In this document: piece by piece, positions 43,239-53,100 of the stretch
How the letters are laid out: each line of letters starts with the position of its first letter
How positions within the stretch are numbered: position 1 is the stretch's first letter
From: an uncultured Acidobacteriota bacterium
GTDB lineage: Bacteria > Acidobacteriota > UBA6911 > RPQK01 > JAJDTT01
Direction: 5' to 3'
Length of the DNA stretch: 64,000 bases
Assembly (NCBI GenBank): GCA_951812665.1
Contig: CATOST010000036.1
Span: 248,001-312,000 of the forward strand
Position numbers and translations under genes: made by a program
Notes under the pieces: model-generated
The model's database searches: none
Seen by the model: the letters and a program-made list of their open reading frames with translations, nothing else
What the model was told of the DNA's origin: nothing

Positions 43239-43472
43239 ATGCTCACTGTAAACGTCCACCAAGCCAAAACCCAGCTCTCCCGCCTGTTGGCGCGAGTCGA
43301 GGCGGGCGAGGAGGTCGTGATCGCCCGGCGCGGCGAACCCGTTGCGCGGCTCGTCGGGTGCAAGCCCGTTGCCATGCGGCAGCCGGATGTCCTCAAGGGA
43401 AAGATCATCGTACCTGACAGCCTTTTCGACCCACTGCCGGAAGAGGAACTGAAGGCATGGGAAGGTCGATAG
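43239..43472 (+). CDS. Phd/YefM-family antitoxin
   Basis: This 77-aa protein starts LTVNVHQAKTQLSRLLARVEAG and then EEVVIARRGEPVARL, the typical Phd/YefM DNA-binding fold. The C-terminal part (PLPEEELKAWEG) is the toxin-binding helix. It overlaps the next gene by 16 bases. The upstream palindrome is the likely operator. It sits directly behind the DISARM-like operon. Confidence 0.87.
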   Translation: MLTVNVHQAKTQLSRLLARVEAGEEVVIARRGEPVARLVGCKPVAMRQPDVLKGKIIVPDSLFDPLPEEELKAWEGR

Positions 43473-43861
43473 CGTTGCGGGCATTGTTGGACACGCATGC
43501 GTTTCTCTGGTGGATGGCAGACAGCGAGCGTCTTTCCGGACCCGCACACCGTGCTATTGCGGCCGAGGCCAACGAAATTGCCGTCAGCGCTGCGTCCGCT
43601 TGGGAAATCGCCACCAAGTTCCGGCTCGGCAAGCTGCCGAGGGGCGAAGTCGTGGCGATCGATGTGAGCGGTTGCATCGCCAGCCAAGGCTTCAAGGAAT
43701 TGACGATCAATGTTGCCGCTGCCGAGCGTGCCGGGAGATTGCCCGGCCCTCATCGCGACCCGTTCGACCGAATGCTCATCGCTCAGGCCCTGACGTACGA
43801 TCTGGTGGTCGTGTCGATTGACGCAGTATTCGACCGTTACGGTGTCCATCGGCTGTGGTGA
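43457..43861 (+). CDS. VapC-type PIN-domain toxin
   Basis: This 134-aa PIN-domain RNase appears intact. Acidic active-site residues are visible in ALLDTHAFLWWMAD (first Asp), SAASAWEIATKFRLGKL (Glu) and DPFDRMLIAQAL (Asp pair). VapC toxins cleave tRNA or rRNA and are restrained by the cognate antitoxin, here the overlapping Phd-type gene. Unlike the two other toxin-antitoxin loci in this window, both partners here are whole. Confidence 0.87.
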   Translation: MGRSIALRALLDTHAFLWWMADSERLSGPAHRAIAAEANEIAVSAASAWEIATKFRLGKLPRGEVVAIDVSGCIASQGFKELTINVAAAERAGRLPGPHRDPFDRMLIAQALTYDLVVVSIDAVFDRYGVHRLW

Positions 43862-44061
43862 CACCGGCGTTCTCTCTGAGACCGATGAGGAACGAAATCC
43901 GATTGGAGGACCGGATTCCCAGTTGCCCATTCGCTTTTTCGCCCGGTCCCACTTCGTCTGGCCCTGATTCCAGAGTTCAGCGGCTGAAAGCCGCCGCCCC
44001 AACGACACCCGGAATTGACAACTCCGCCAGGTTCAGATAGAAAAATTCGTCATCGTCAGGT

Positions 44062-44137
44062 GGCCCCATCGTCTAGTGGCCTAGGACGCCGCCCTCTCAA
44101 GGCGGTAACACGGGTTCGACTCCCGTTGGGGCTACCA
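44062..44137 (+). tRNA. tRNA-Glu(CUC)
   Basis: A 76-nt cloverleaf: acceptor GGCCCCA/TGGGGCT (first pair G-T wobble), D-arm TCGTCTAGTGGCCTAGGA, anticodon stem CCGCC/GGCGG with loop CTCTCAA (anticodon CTC), T-arm ACGGGTTCGACTCCCGT, and encoded ACCA. It marks the right border of the defence island. Confidence 0.95.
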
Positions 44138-44226
44138 TCTCTCCCTCCGGAAAGCCGATGCGTACCTTGCGGCGGGACGGATCTCCCCGGTGTGCCGCCT
44201 TTTTCACCGCCGTGTAGGATGAAACG

Positions 44227-45726
44227 ATGAGACTTCGCGCCGTTGTCGTCAGCCTGTTGGTTCTTCTGTCGATCCGTTTCGCTCTGGCTCGAAGCACTCG
44301 GCCGCCGGAGCCGCTGGAACTGGGCTCGCGCCTGGAGCTGTTCGTCGACGACACCCTGATCGAATTCATGCGGGGCCTGGAGCTGAAGCTTCATCCCCCC
44401 CGTCCGGCCGGCAAGGTCCTCTCGTTCGACCGCCCTTGGGAAGGGGGCACGAGCGACTACATCTCGGTCTTCAAGGACGGGGACCTGTATCGCATGTACT
44501 ACCGTGGCAGCACTCATGCCGCCAAGGGTCTGACCGTCGTCTCCATGCTGGAGCCTGGGGAAACCGTCACTCCCGACCATCCGGAGTGGACCTGCTACGC
44601 CGAGAGCCGGGACGGAATCCACTGGACCCGCCCCTCCCTGGGCCTTTTCGAGTTCAATGGATCCAAGGAGAACAACATCGTCTGGACCGGGGCCCATGGA
44701 GACGCGTCCCATTGCTTCATGGCCTTCAAGGACGGGAATCCCCGGGCGCCGGGCGATCAACGTTACAAGGCCCTGGCCAGCTACCACACTCCGGGTCTGA
44801 AGCACGTCATGGGAGTCGTATCTGCCGACGGGATCCACTGGCGTCTCATCCAGGACGAGCCCCTCATCACACAGCAGGTGGACTGGGGAGGCGACCTGGC
44901 ATTCTGGGATTCGGAACGGGAGGAATACGTCGCCTATCTCCGCGGTCTCCGGGGCCAACGTATCCGAGAGGTCGTTCGGTCCACTTCCCCCGATTTCATC
45001 CACTGGAGCGAGCCCGAGTACATCGATGTGGGTGACACGCCTCCCGAACACTTCTATACGAATGCCGCGAACCCCTATTTCCGGGCTCCCCACATCTTTC
45101 TGGCGTTCCCCCGGCGCATGGTTCCCTGGCGCACTCTGGAACCCTTCCGGTCCCAGCGGTACGCTGGAGCCTCGGATGTGGTCCTCCTCAGCAGCCGCGA
45201 TGGACAACGGTGGCAGCGCACCTTCATGGAAGCCTTCATCCGGCCCGGCCGACACGTCCGGAACTGGATTCATCGCGCCAACACGCCGGCGACCGGTCTG
45301 TTGCCCACCGGGCCGGACGAGATTTCCCTCTACCTGCAGCGGCACTACACTTTTCCCAGCGTTCACCTGGAGCGGTTCGTACTGCGCACCGACGGCTTCG
45401 CCTCCGTGAATGCCGGCGCCGCGGGAGGTGAATTCCTGACCAGACCGCTGATCTTCGAAGGCGACTCCCTGACCCTGAACTTCGCGACCTCCGCCGCCGG
45501 AAGCATTCAGGTCGAGATCCAGGACCTGTACGGCAATCCGATGCCGGGTTTCGCCCTGGAGGAATCGCCCATCTTGTGGGGGGATGAAATCGACCACGAG
45601 GTCCAGTGGGACCGGAGCCGTTCCCGGAAGACATCCGAACAATTGATGCGGAGGATCTCGGGAGACCCGGTGAGATTGCGCTTCGTGATGAAGGACGCGG
45701 ATCTCTATTCCTTGAAGTTTCGATAG
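44227..45726 (+). CDS. Secreted beta-propeller protein, GH43/GH32-like (paralogue A)
   Basis: This 499-aa protein has a signal peptide (VVVSLLVLLSIRFALA, cut near residue 22). The rest resembles five-bladed propeller hydrolases: repeated S-x-DGIHW blades (AESRDGIHWTRPSLGLFEF, SADGIHWRLI, STSPDFIHWSEPEY, SSRDGQRWQRTFMEAF) and acidic residues in FVDDTLIE. A C-terminal beta-sandwich-like part begins near residue 390. Activity is unknown; sugar-active exported enzymes with this layout are common in Acidobacteria and Planctomycetes. A related gene follows 92 bases downstream. Confidence 0.7.
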   Translation: MRLRAVVVSLLVLLSIRFALARSTRPPEPLELGSRLELFVDDTLIEFMRGLELKLHPPRPAGKVLSFDRPWEGGTSDYISVFKDGDLYRMYYRGSTHAAKGLTVVSMLEPGETVTPDHPEWTCYAESRDGIHWTRPSLGLFEFNGSKENNIVWTGAHGDASHCFMAFKDGNPRAPGDQRYKALASYHTPGLKHVMGVVSADGIHWRLIQDEPLITQQVDWGGDLAFWDSEREEYVAYLRGLRGQRIREVVRSTSPDFIHWSEPEYIDVGDTPPEHFYTNAANPYFRAPHIFLAFPRRMVPWRTLEPFRSQRYAGASDVVLLSSRDGQRWQRTFMEAFIRPGRHVRNWIHRANTPATGLLPTGPDEISLYLQRHYTFPSVHLERFVLRTDGFASVNAGAAGGEFLTRPLIFEGDSLTLNFATSAAGSIQVEIQDLYGNPMPGFALEESPILWGDEIDHEVQWDRSRSRKTSEQLMRRISGDPVRLRFVMKDADLYSLKFR

Positions 45727-45818
45727 AATCTTCCCTCTGGCCGGTCTGAAGCCGAGTGCCCTGCCAGGACGATTTCTCAATTGGCACGGACGGTCAACTA
45801 CCGAGGAACACTGCCCAA

Positions 45819-47480
45819 ATGAACACGAAACGCCGCTTCAAATCGATTCTGGTGGGGATGGTCTGCAGTCTCTCGTGCGGGATATCCCTGTCCCAGAGTG
45901 ACTCCTCCCCGGTGGTGACGCATATCTTCACCGATTGGACCAAGGTGGATCCGGGAAATGCCATCTTTCCCGTCGATCTGACCTACGTGGACGAGCACGA
46001 TCGGCAACTGATCGCCAAAGTGCGCGACTACTACAAGGCCACCATGTACATCTCCGAAGGACCCACTGCTTCCCGGAGAATAAGGGCCGCCAGTGGCGTG
46101 AAGATCGGCATCGAGAAGGGACGGCTGGTCGGGCCCTGGCTCAAGCCGGAGAAACCTTGGGAAAGAAGCGGCATCGGGCCCAAGACCGTGCTCCACGAGG
46201 ATGGCCGCTACCGTCTCTGGTATGGCTGCGGCTGGACCGTGCGAGACCGTGCAGTGGTGGCCCCTGACGGCCGCTTGAAACTGGGATCGGACGGAGGAGG
46301 CTCCGGGGTGTGCTATGCGGAGTCCGAGGACGGCCTGAACTGGAAACGAGTCTCCATGGGAATGCTGGAGTTCGAGGGAAGCCGGGACAACAATCTGATT
46401 GCCTTCGACGGTCTGGCCGGAATCAACGGTCACATCTTCGTCGATCCCAACGCTCCTCCCGAGGAGCGGTACAAGACCACCAGCCTCACCAATATCCGGT
46501 TGTTCAAGCCGGACGCCAAGAGCATGGGCGGCATCCTGGGAGCGGCCGTCTCTCCTGACGGGATCCACTGGAAACGCCTTCCGGAACCGCTCTGGGACAC
46601 GTATTTCAACAACGACGGCGTTCCCAGCATCTACTTCGACGGCAAGTTGAAAAAGTACGTGATGCTGATGCGGCAGAATTATCCTCGCCGCCGCAGCATC
46701 GCCCGAGCCGAGACCTCGGATTTCCGCCGGTGGCCTCATCCCAACCTGATCCTGACTCCCGGACCCGAAGAGTCGCCTTCCGACGACTTCTACAACAACA
46801 CCTACCTCCACTACCCGGGGACGGAGAACACCCACCTCATGGTGGCCTCCGTCTACCATCGGGACACGAGCCTGGTCGACCTGCGGCTGGCCACGAGCCT
46901 CGACGGCGTCGTCTGGAATTGGGTGAGCCGGGAATCCATCGTGGAGTTGGGCGAGCCGGGGGGATGGGCCGGCGGCTCCATGTACGCCGTCTCCTCCATG
47001 GTGCAACTGCCCGACGGCCGGATGGCGGTTCCCATCGTCGGAAGCAGCTGGTCCCACAACGAGTGGTGGAAAGTCCGTTTCCAGAAGGATCGCGAGTGGC
47101 CTCGGGGAATCGGTTGGGCCACCTGGGAGGATGGCCGTCTGGCCGGCGTCGAGGCCGCGCAGGAGGGCCAGTTCACGACCCAGCGCTTCCGCTTCCAGGG
47201 CAAACCAATAGAGGTCAACCTCAGGACTCACGGTGATTCCGGATCAGTGGCCGTCGAACTGATGGTGGAGAGGGATCCGGACCGGAAAGTCTACCGGGCT
47301 CAATCCATTTCAGGAAACCAACTCTGGATTCCCCTGGTCTGGCAGGATGGCGAGGGAATCGAGGATCTGGCCGGGCAGACGGTGCGTCTCCGTTTTCGGC
47401 TCTTCAACGCCAAGGTCTTCGGTTTTCGTAGCGAGGGAATGGTTGCCGTCGACCGCCTCAGGAGGCCGAAGAGCGAATAA
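45819..47480 (+). CDS. Secreted beta-propeller protein, GH43/GH32-like (paralogue B)
   Basis: This 553-aa protein from ATG 45819 has a signal peptide (FKSILVGMVCSLSCGISLSQ). Blades align with those of the preceding gene: CYAESEDGLNWKRVSMGMLEF versus CYAESRDGIHWTRPSLGLFEF in paralogue A, then VSPDGIHWKRLP and ATSLDGVVWNWVS. It is longer because of extra loops. The pair probably arose by duplication and acts outside the cytoplasm, perhaps on different sugars. The 3' end overlaps the convergent kinase gene by 23 bases. Confidence 0.68.
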   Translation: MNTKRRFKSILVGMVCSLSCGISLSQSDSSPVVTHIFTDWTKVDPGNAIFPVDLTYVDEHDRQLIAKVRDYYKATMYISEGPTASRRIRAASGVKIGIEKGRLVGPWLKPEKPWERSGIGPKTVLHEDGRYRLWYGCGWTVRDRAVVAPDGRLKLGSDGGGSGVCYAESEDGLNWKRVSMGMLEFEGSRDNNLIAFDGLAGINGHIFVDPNAPPEERYKTTSLTNIRLFKPDAKSMGGILGAAVSPDGIHWKRLPEPLWDTYFNNDGVPSIYFDGKLKKYVMLMRQNYPRRRSIARAETSDFRRWPHPNLILTPGPEESPSDDFYNNTYLHYPGTENTHLMVASVYHRDTSLVDLRLATSLDGVVWNWVSRESIVELGEPGGWAGGSMYAVSSMVQLPDGRMAVPIVGSSWSHNEWWKVRFQKDREWPRGIGWATWEDGRLAGVEAAQEGQFTTQRFRFQGKPIEVNLRTHGDSGSVAVELMVERDPDRKVYRAQSISGNQLWIPLVWQDGEGIEDLAGQTVRLRFRLFNAKVFGFRSEGMVAVDRLRRPKSE

Positions 47481-49284
47481 CCTGGCTCCCAGGTTCAGAA
47501 TCGGGTCCGGAATTCCCGGGAACGGGAAGGAGAATCCGAAAGGTGCTGCCCCGGCCTGGAATGCTCTCCACCGAGACGGTTCCGCTGTGAGCCAGCACCA
47601 CTCTTTTGACGATCGAGAGGCCCAATCCGGTTCCGCCCAGTTCCCGGGAACGGGCCGTGTCGACCCGGTAGAAGCGTTCGAAGATGCGGTCCAGGTGCCG
47701 GGCGTCGATGCCGATGCCGCTGTCCTCGACTTTCAAAAGCGCCTGGCTCCCCTCCTGGCTCAGGCTCACCGTGACCTCGCCCTTTTGGGGCGTGTACTTG
47801 AGGGCGTTTCCCACCAGGTTCGAGGTCACCAGGCAAAGTCCTTCCATGTCGCCGGTGATCCACAGGGGCCGGTCCGGGACTTGAATGTGGAGTTGGACGC
47901 CCCGAACTTCCGCCGTCGGAATGGCTTCTTCCGCCGGAACCGCAACCGTTTCTCTCAAGTCGACGATTTCGCGGGAAACGCCCTCTTCGGACTCCATTCG
48001 GGACAGAGTCAGCAGGTCGGTCACGATGGAGGAGAGGCGGAGAGACTGGTTTCGGGTCTTCCGCAGGAACCGGTCCCGCGTCTGAAAGGTCATGTCCGGG
48101 TCGTCCAGAATCGTTTCCACCAGAGCCTGGATGGCCGTTACGGGCGTCTTGAGTTCGTGGGAGACGTTGGCCACGAAATCCTGCCTCATGGTCTCGACCC
48201 TCAGGCGCTCCGAGACGTCGTGCATCACCACCACGGCTCCCGCCGGCGCCTGGTCGCCGTTGCGGAGAGGCGTGGCCTTCAACTCGATGGAGCGGTCTCG
48301 CGGGGACGACCTGAGTTCCAGGCTGGTGTTCACGCCGGTCCCTTCCCGGAGGGTTCGGGAAATGGTCTCTGAGATCTGGGGGATCCGCGTGGTTTCCCAA
48401 ACCGGCTTGCCGAGGCTGGCCGACGGTTCCGCGCCCAGAATCCGGCCCGCGGCCTCATTCATGTGAAGGACACGTTCGTTCTCGTCGACGGCGACGACTC
48501 CCTCCGCCATGCCTCCAAGAATGGCCAGGAGCTGCCGGTGATCGGTCTGGAACGTCTCCATGCGCCGCTGGCAACTGCGGGCCATCCGGTTGAGTGCTTC
48601 TCCCAGCTCCCCAATCTCGTCGGACCGGGCGATGGAAAGGCGCTGGCCGTAATCACCCTTGGCCATGGACTCGGCCACGCGAGTCATGGAAACCAGGGGT
48701 TTGAGCAGGCGTCGAGCCACCAGCAACCCCAGGATCAGGGCCACCGCCGCCACGGTGACAGTGCCACCCAAGACCGCCTTTCCCGATCGCCCCAGTCTTT
48801 CATCGATGGCCGAAAGCGGCATCGAGACCCGGATGTAACCGTCGTTGCCGAGGTTGTCACCTACGGGCAATGCCAGAGAGATTCCGGGAACGCCACGGAG
48901 TTCGCTCAATCTGGGACGGGTATCCAGACCGTGGGATCGAGCCCGCAGAATCTCGGGCCGGTTCAGCTGGTTTTCCATCTCGGCGGGGTCCTGGTCCGAG
49001 TCCGCCAGGACGACGCCGTCGGGGCCGATGACGGTGAGACGGGCTCCCATTTCCCGGCCCAGGATGCGGAGTCGATCCCTGAGTTCCGTTGCCGATTCGT
49101 CAGCGGGACGGCGCCCGGAAAACTCCCTGAGAAAGAGGGCGTGGGTCCGAAGTGAAGTCTGGATCTCCTCCAGCGAGTCTTCCTTGATTCGCCGAAAGAC
49201 CAGACCGCCCAGGATGGAAGCGGTCAACACGATCAGGACGAAATAGCCCAGATAGAGTTTCCACAGCAGGCGGGAAGGGAGCAT
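47458..49284 (-). CDS. PhoR-like sensor histidine kinase
   Basis: This 608-aa membrane kinase has TM1 (about 11-28), a periplasmic domain (about 30-165), TM2 (about 168-190), HAMP (PLVSMTRVAESMAKGDYG onward), a PAS domain (about 250-365), the HisKA box FVANVSHELKTPVTAIQALV with the phospho-His, and the ATPase domain ending in ARSRELGGTGLGLSIVKRVV. The stop-to-start junction with the response regulator is immediate (49284/49285). Phosphate sensing is typical for this family, but no pst or pho genes lie nearby, so the signal is unknown. Confidence 0.87.
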   Translation of the reverse strand: MLPSRLLWKLYLGYFVLIVLTASILGGLVFRRIKEDSLEEIQTSLRTHALFLREFSGRRPADESATELRDRLRILGREMGARLTVIGPDGVVLADSDQDPAEMENQLNRPEILRARSHGLDTRPRLSELRGVPGISLALPVGDNLGNDGYIRVSMPLSAIDERLGRSGKAVLGGTVTVAAVALILGLLVARRLLKPLVSMTRVAESMAKGDYGQRLSIARSDEIGELGEALNRMARSCQRRMETFQTDHRQLLAILGGMAEGVVAVDENERVLHMNEAAGRILGAEPSASLGKPVWETTRIPQISETISRTLREGTGVNTSLELRSSPRDRSIELKATPLRNGDQAPAGAVVVMHDVSERLRVETMRQDFVANVSHELKTPVTAIQALVETILDDPDMTFQTRDRFLRKTRNQSLRLSSIVTDLLTLSRMESEEGVSREIVDLRETVAVPAEEAIPTAEVRGVQLHIQVPDRPLWITGDMEGLCLVTSNLVGNALKYTPQKGEVTVSLSQEGSQALLKVEDSGIGIDARHLDRIFERFYRVDTARSRELGGTGLGLSIVKRVVLAHSGTVSVESIPGRGSTFRILLPVPGNSGPDSEPGSQVIRSSAS

Positions 49285-49986
49285 CTACTGCATGTATTCG
49301 TCGTGGAAGCGGTAGCCTACACCCCTGACGGTCTCGACCAGATACCTGTGAGCCCCCAGCTTCCGGCGGACTGCACCGACATGGACATCGATGTTGCGAT
49401 CGTCAATGAAGGTACCTTCTCCCGCTACCCGGTTCAAGAGTTGGTCCCGGGTAAAGACGCGGCCGGGCTGGGATGCCAGGGAATGCAGAAGGCGAAACTC
49501 CGAAGCCGTCAGATCGACCCGCCTGTCGGCGACTCGCAACTCGTGGCGTCCGGCATCGATCACGACGTCTCCCACGACGATTCGTTCTCGGCTCTGATAG
49601 TCCTGGAGTGGTCCTCGCCGGAGCACCGCCTTGACCCGCTCCATGAGTTCCCTGGGACTGAAGGGCTTGGCCACGTAGTCGTCGGCGCCCAATCCCAGAC
49701 CCAAGACGATGTCACTCTCTTCCCCGCGGGCCGTGACCATGATGATGGAGATGGCACGGGTACGAGGGTCGGTCTTCATACGACGGCAGACCTCGACTCC
49801 GTCCAGACCGGGGAGCATCAGGTCCAACAGAACCAGATCGGGCTCGAACCTGCGTACCAGTTCCAGGCCCCGTTCCCCATTCGGAGTCGCTTCCACCTGA
49901 TACCCGTCTCTCAGGAGGTTATGAACGATGATCTCCTGGATATCGGGTTCATCCTCGATGACGACAACTTTCTTGCTGGTATTCAT
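49285..49986 (-). CDS. PhoB-like response regulator (OmpR family)
   Basis: This 233-aa regulator has the receiver with acidic pocket (VIEDEPD), phospho-acceptor Asp55 in LVLLDLMLPGLDG, and K in DDYVAKPFSP, followed by the winged helix (LTASEFRLLHSLASQPGRVFTRDQLL, DDRNIDVHVGAVRRKLG, VRGVGYRF). Those are PhoB/OmpR-like. It precedes its kinase with no gap. I could not read a clear target box near it. Confidence 0.88.
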   Translation of the reverse strand: MNTSKKVVVIEDEPDIQEIIVHNLLRDGYQVEATPNGERGLELVRRFEPDLVLLDLMLPGLDGVEVCRRMKTDPRTRAISIIMVTARGEESDIVLGLGLGADDYVAKPFSPRELMERVKAVLRRGPLQDYQSRERIVVGDVVIDAGRHELRVADRRVDLTASEFRLLHSLASQPGRVFTRDQLLNRVAGEGTFIDDRNIDVHVGAVRRKLGAHRYLVETVRGVGYRFHDEYMQ

Positions 49987-50128
49987 GGGGGTACTTCCAT
50001 CTCAGATGATTCAGAGTCAATGGAAGCTTACAGGGGCATTTTAAAGGGGGAATAAAGAGTCCGTTAAACCTTGTGTGGATCCGGGAGGATTCGAGCGTGG
50101 CCGAGACCGGTGACATGGTGGATCGGAT

Positions 50129-53100
50129 TCAGTTGTCCCTCGGCGCGGCCAGTTCCTCGGGGATCAGATATCCCGCCTGCATGAAAGAAATGAGGTCAGC
50201 CAGTTCCTGGCGAGACAGGCTCTCCTCGAACCCTGCGGGCATGACCGAAACTTCCGAAGCCCGAATCTCGGTGATCCGGCCCCGGAGGATGGTTTCTTCC
50301 TGATTCGGTCCGCTCCTGAGGGTGAGGGTGCCGGGAGTCTCGGCGGCGATGATTCCTCCATAGACTCTGCCGTCACGGGTGGTGACGATGTAGTTCTGGT
50401 AGCGGGACAGGATGAGTCCGCTGGGATTCAGGATGTCGAAGAGGAGCTGTTCGCGCGTATGGCCCTGAACCGCTGTCCGGAGCCCGGGGCCGACGCCAAC
50501 CCCCTGATCCGGCTCATGGCAGCGGGCGCATTCCTGGCGGAAGACCTCCCGGCCGTTGATCGGGTCGGTCTCCAGCTCCAGAATCGGCAGGTATTCTTCG
50601 ACCAGTGCCTCCCGGTCCGTGGTATCCGCCTCCAAGACCTGTGCGGTCTGTTGCCGGATCTGCTCCCATGGGTGGTTTCTCAGGAACTGCTTCTGCTGAT
50701 GGTCCAGCGCGGCCCGTTCGACGGCGCCGCTCTCGACGGCGTTCAAGAGAGCCCGCACCCGCTCGGGGTGGTCAAGGAGGATCGCCAGAGCGGCCGCACG
50801 GACATCCGGGGAGAACCTGCTCCAGCCTTCGAGGACCAGGCGGCTGACACCCGGGTCTTCGAAATAGGCGAGGGTTTCCAGGGTGGCCCGCGTCAACTCC
50901 GGATCCGAGGCAGTCAGAAAACGCGCCAAGATCGATTCGATCTCCCGGTAAGGGGCGGAGGCGAGCATTCGGATGGCGCTGGATCTCCGGGTTGCCGAAA
51001 GGGTCTCATCCAAGACGGCCTTCCTGGCGGCCGCCACCAGCGAGGGAACCCGGAAGTGTTTGCCGACTCTGGCCGCGGCGCCGCGCACCTCCTGTGAACG
51101 GCTTGCCAACAGGTTTCGCAGTGACCCGGTCGCGCCTGCCGGCTTCAGGTGAAGCACCTGTCCCAGCTCCAGACCGCGGGCCAGCCCCGACAGACCCGCC
51201 GTCTGCCAGCTTTTCTCTCGCAGAGGCCGCGACCGGGCCAGCAAGCGAACCAGGCGCTGGACTTCCTGACCCCGGTTGCGCGCACCCGCGACGGCGGCCA
51301 GATCCTCCAGGAAGCCGGTTTTGTTCGGAGTCGGATCCTTGAAATAGCCGCGTTCGGCTACCATCGATTCCAGCAGCTGCAGCGAGGAGCCCGCGTCGGA
51401 ACTGAGGATGGCGGCTCGTTGCCACGGGTCCTCTCCGTGACGGGCCAGCAAGTCCCGGAAGGCGTCAAGCACACGGGGACCGGAAAATTCGCCCAGGCTC
51501 AGGGAGAGTTGGAAGGCGACACGGGGGGAAGGATCCGCCGTCATCTTCACCAGCCGGGGCAGGAGACCGGGGAAGTCTTCGGCCAGGAGGACGGCCTGTT
51601 CCCGGACACCCGGATGTTCGTCTCCCAAGGCTGCTCCGACGATGGATTCCTCCAGGGCGGACAGGCCTTCCAGAGCGTAGAGGGCATGGAGGCGGGCTTG
51701 GGGATTCTCTCGGTCACCCGCCATCTCTCTCAACGCGGGAAGGGCGGACCGGTCCTGCCGTTGGAGAAGAAGCCGTTGGGCGGTGAGACGCCACCACTGG
51801 TTCGACGAGGCGAGATGCTCGACCAACTCCGGTGTGGTGGCTTTGTGGAGTTGGGGGCGAAGGTACGGGCTGGCGGCGGAATCCCGAGGCACGATCCGGT
51901 AGATGCGGCCGTGATCGATCCCGGCATAGAAGTTGAGGCCCTCCTTGATGGGCTCGGGGATGGAGGCCGGAGTCTCCACATACTGGCGGCAGATGTCGAT
52001 GACATAGAGGTTCCCGTCGGGACCGACGGTGAAGTTGGCAGGCCGAAACCAGCGTGAGGTGGAAGCCATGAACTCACGGTTCTCTTCCTCCTCGGCCCGG
52101 TTGGCGACGAAACTGACACCGCTGGGAGAGATGACATCTCGGTGGACGATGTTGCCGGCCACGTCGCCGGCGAAGGCGTTGCCCCGGTAGCGCGGGGGAA
52201 ACGTGTCTCCGTTGTAGATGGTGTTTCCCGTCGCTCCGGTAAGGAGCCGGTGGAGGCCATTTCCCGTTCTCTCCCCAACTCCCGGGAGCGCCGCTGCCGC
52301 ATCCGCGTGCGCGCCTCGCGCCAAGCCTCCGGGGGAGTGAGCTGGAAGATGCGCTGATCGTGTTCGGAGATGAATCGGGTGACGGGGGGAGCCGTCAGAA
52401 AGAGGTTGCGCTGGAGATAGCGACGGGCCGCCACCACGTGCTGAACGTGTCTTCCGGCCTGGGAGAAGAAGCGGCGTCCCCACTCGTCGAAGCTCAGTCC
52501 AGAATCGGGTGGCTCCCGAGGCCGCCTCGAATAGATTTCGGTCGAGACGAAACCTGAGGTCGGCGTTCAAGACCGAAAACCGGTTCGGCACCGGCCGGCG
52601 GGAGAAGGTGATCATTCCCGCTTGGCTGTCATTGCCTGCGTAGATCCAGTTGTCGATTCCGAAGCGCAGGTTGCTGAGCTGGCCCTCCGGATCCACCAGG
52701 ATCGTGAACCCGGTGAACAGCGGAGTGGTCTCATCCGCCCTCAAGTCTCCATCGGTGTCCCGCAGGTAGAGGATGTGCGGCGCCGAGCTCACCAGCACAC
52801 CGTCCTTCCACGGGAGGACGCTCTTCACGTTGGGGAGCCCCTCGGCGAAGATGGTGGAGTGGTCCACTCTTCCATCCCCGTCCCGGTCTTCCAGAACCCG
52901 GACACGGCTCAAGGCCGGTTTCCCCTCAGGCGGCTGGTAGGGATAGTCCCGCATTTCAGCGACCCAGGCCCGTCCCTGTTCGTCGAACGCCAGCTCTACC
53001 GGATCGGTGACGTCGGGCTCGGCGGCGAAGATCTCCACCCGGAACTCGTCGCTGATGCGAAAGGTCTCCAGCATTTCCTCCGGAGAGGGTGGAGTCGATG

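Noticed and set aside
44062..44137. tRNA-Glu as an integrase attachment site
   Set aside because: No integrase gene and no repeat of the tRNA 3' end are visible nearby.
47458..48470. Plus-strand frames opposite the histidine kinase
   Set aside because: They are shadows of the minus-strand kinase, which has complete HisKA and ATPase motifs.
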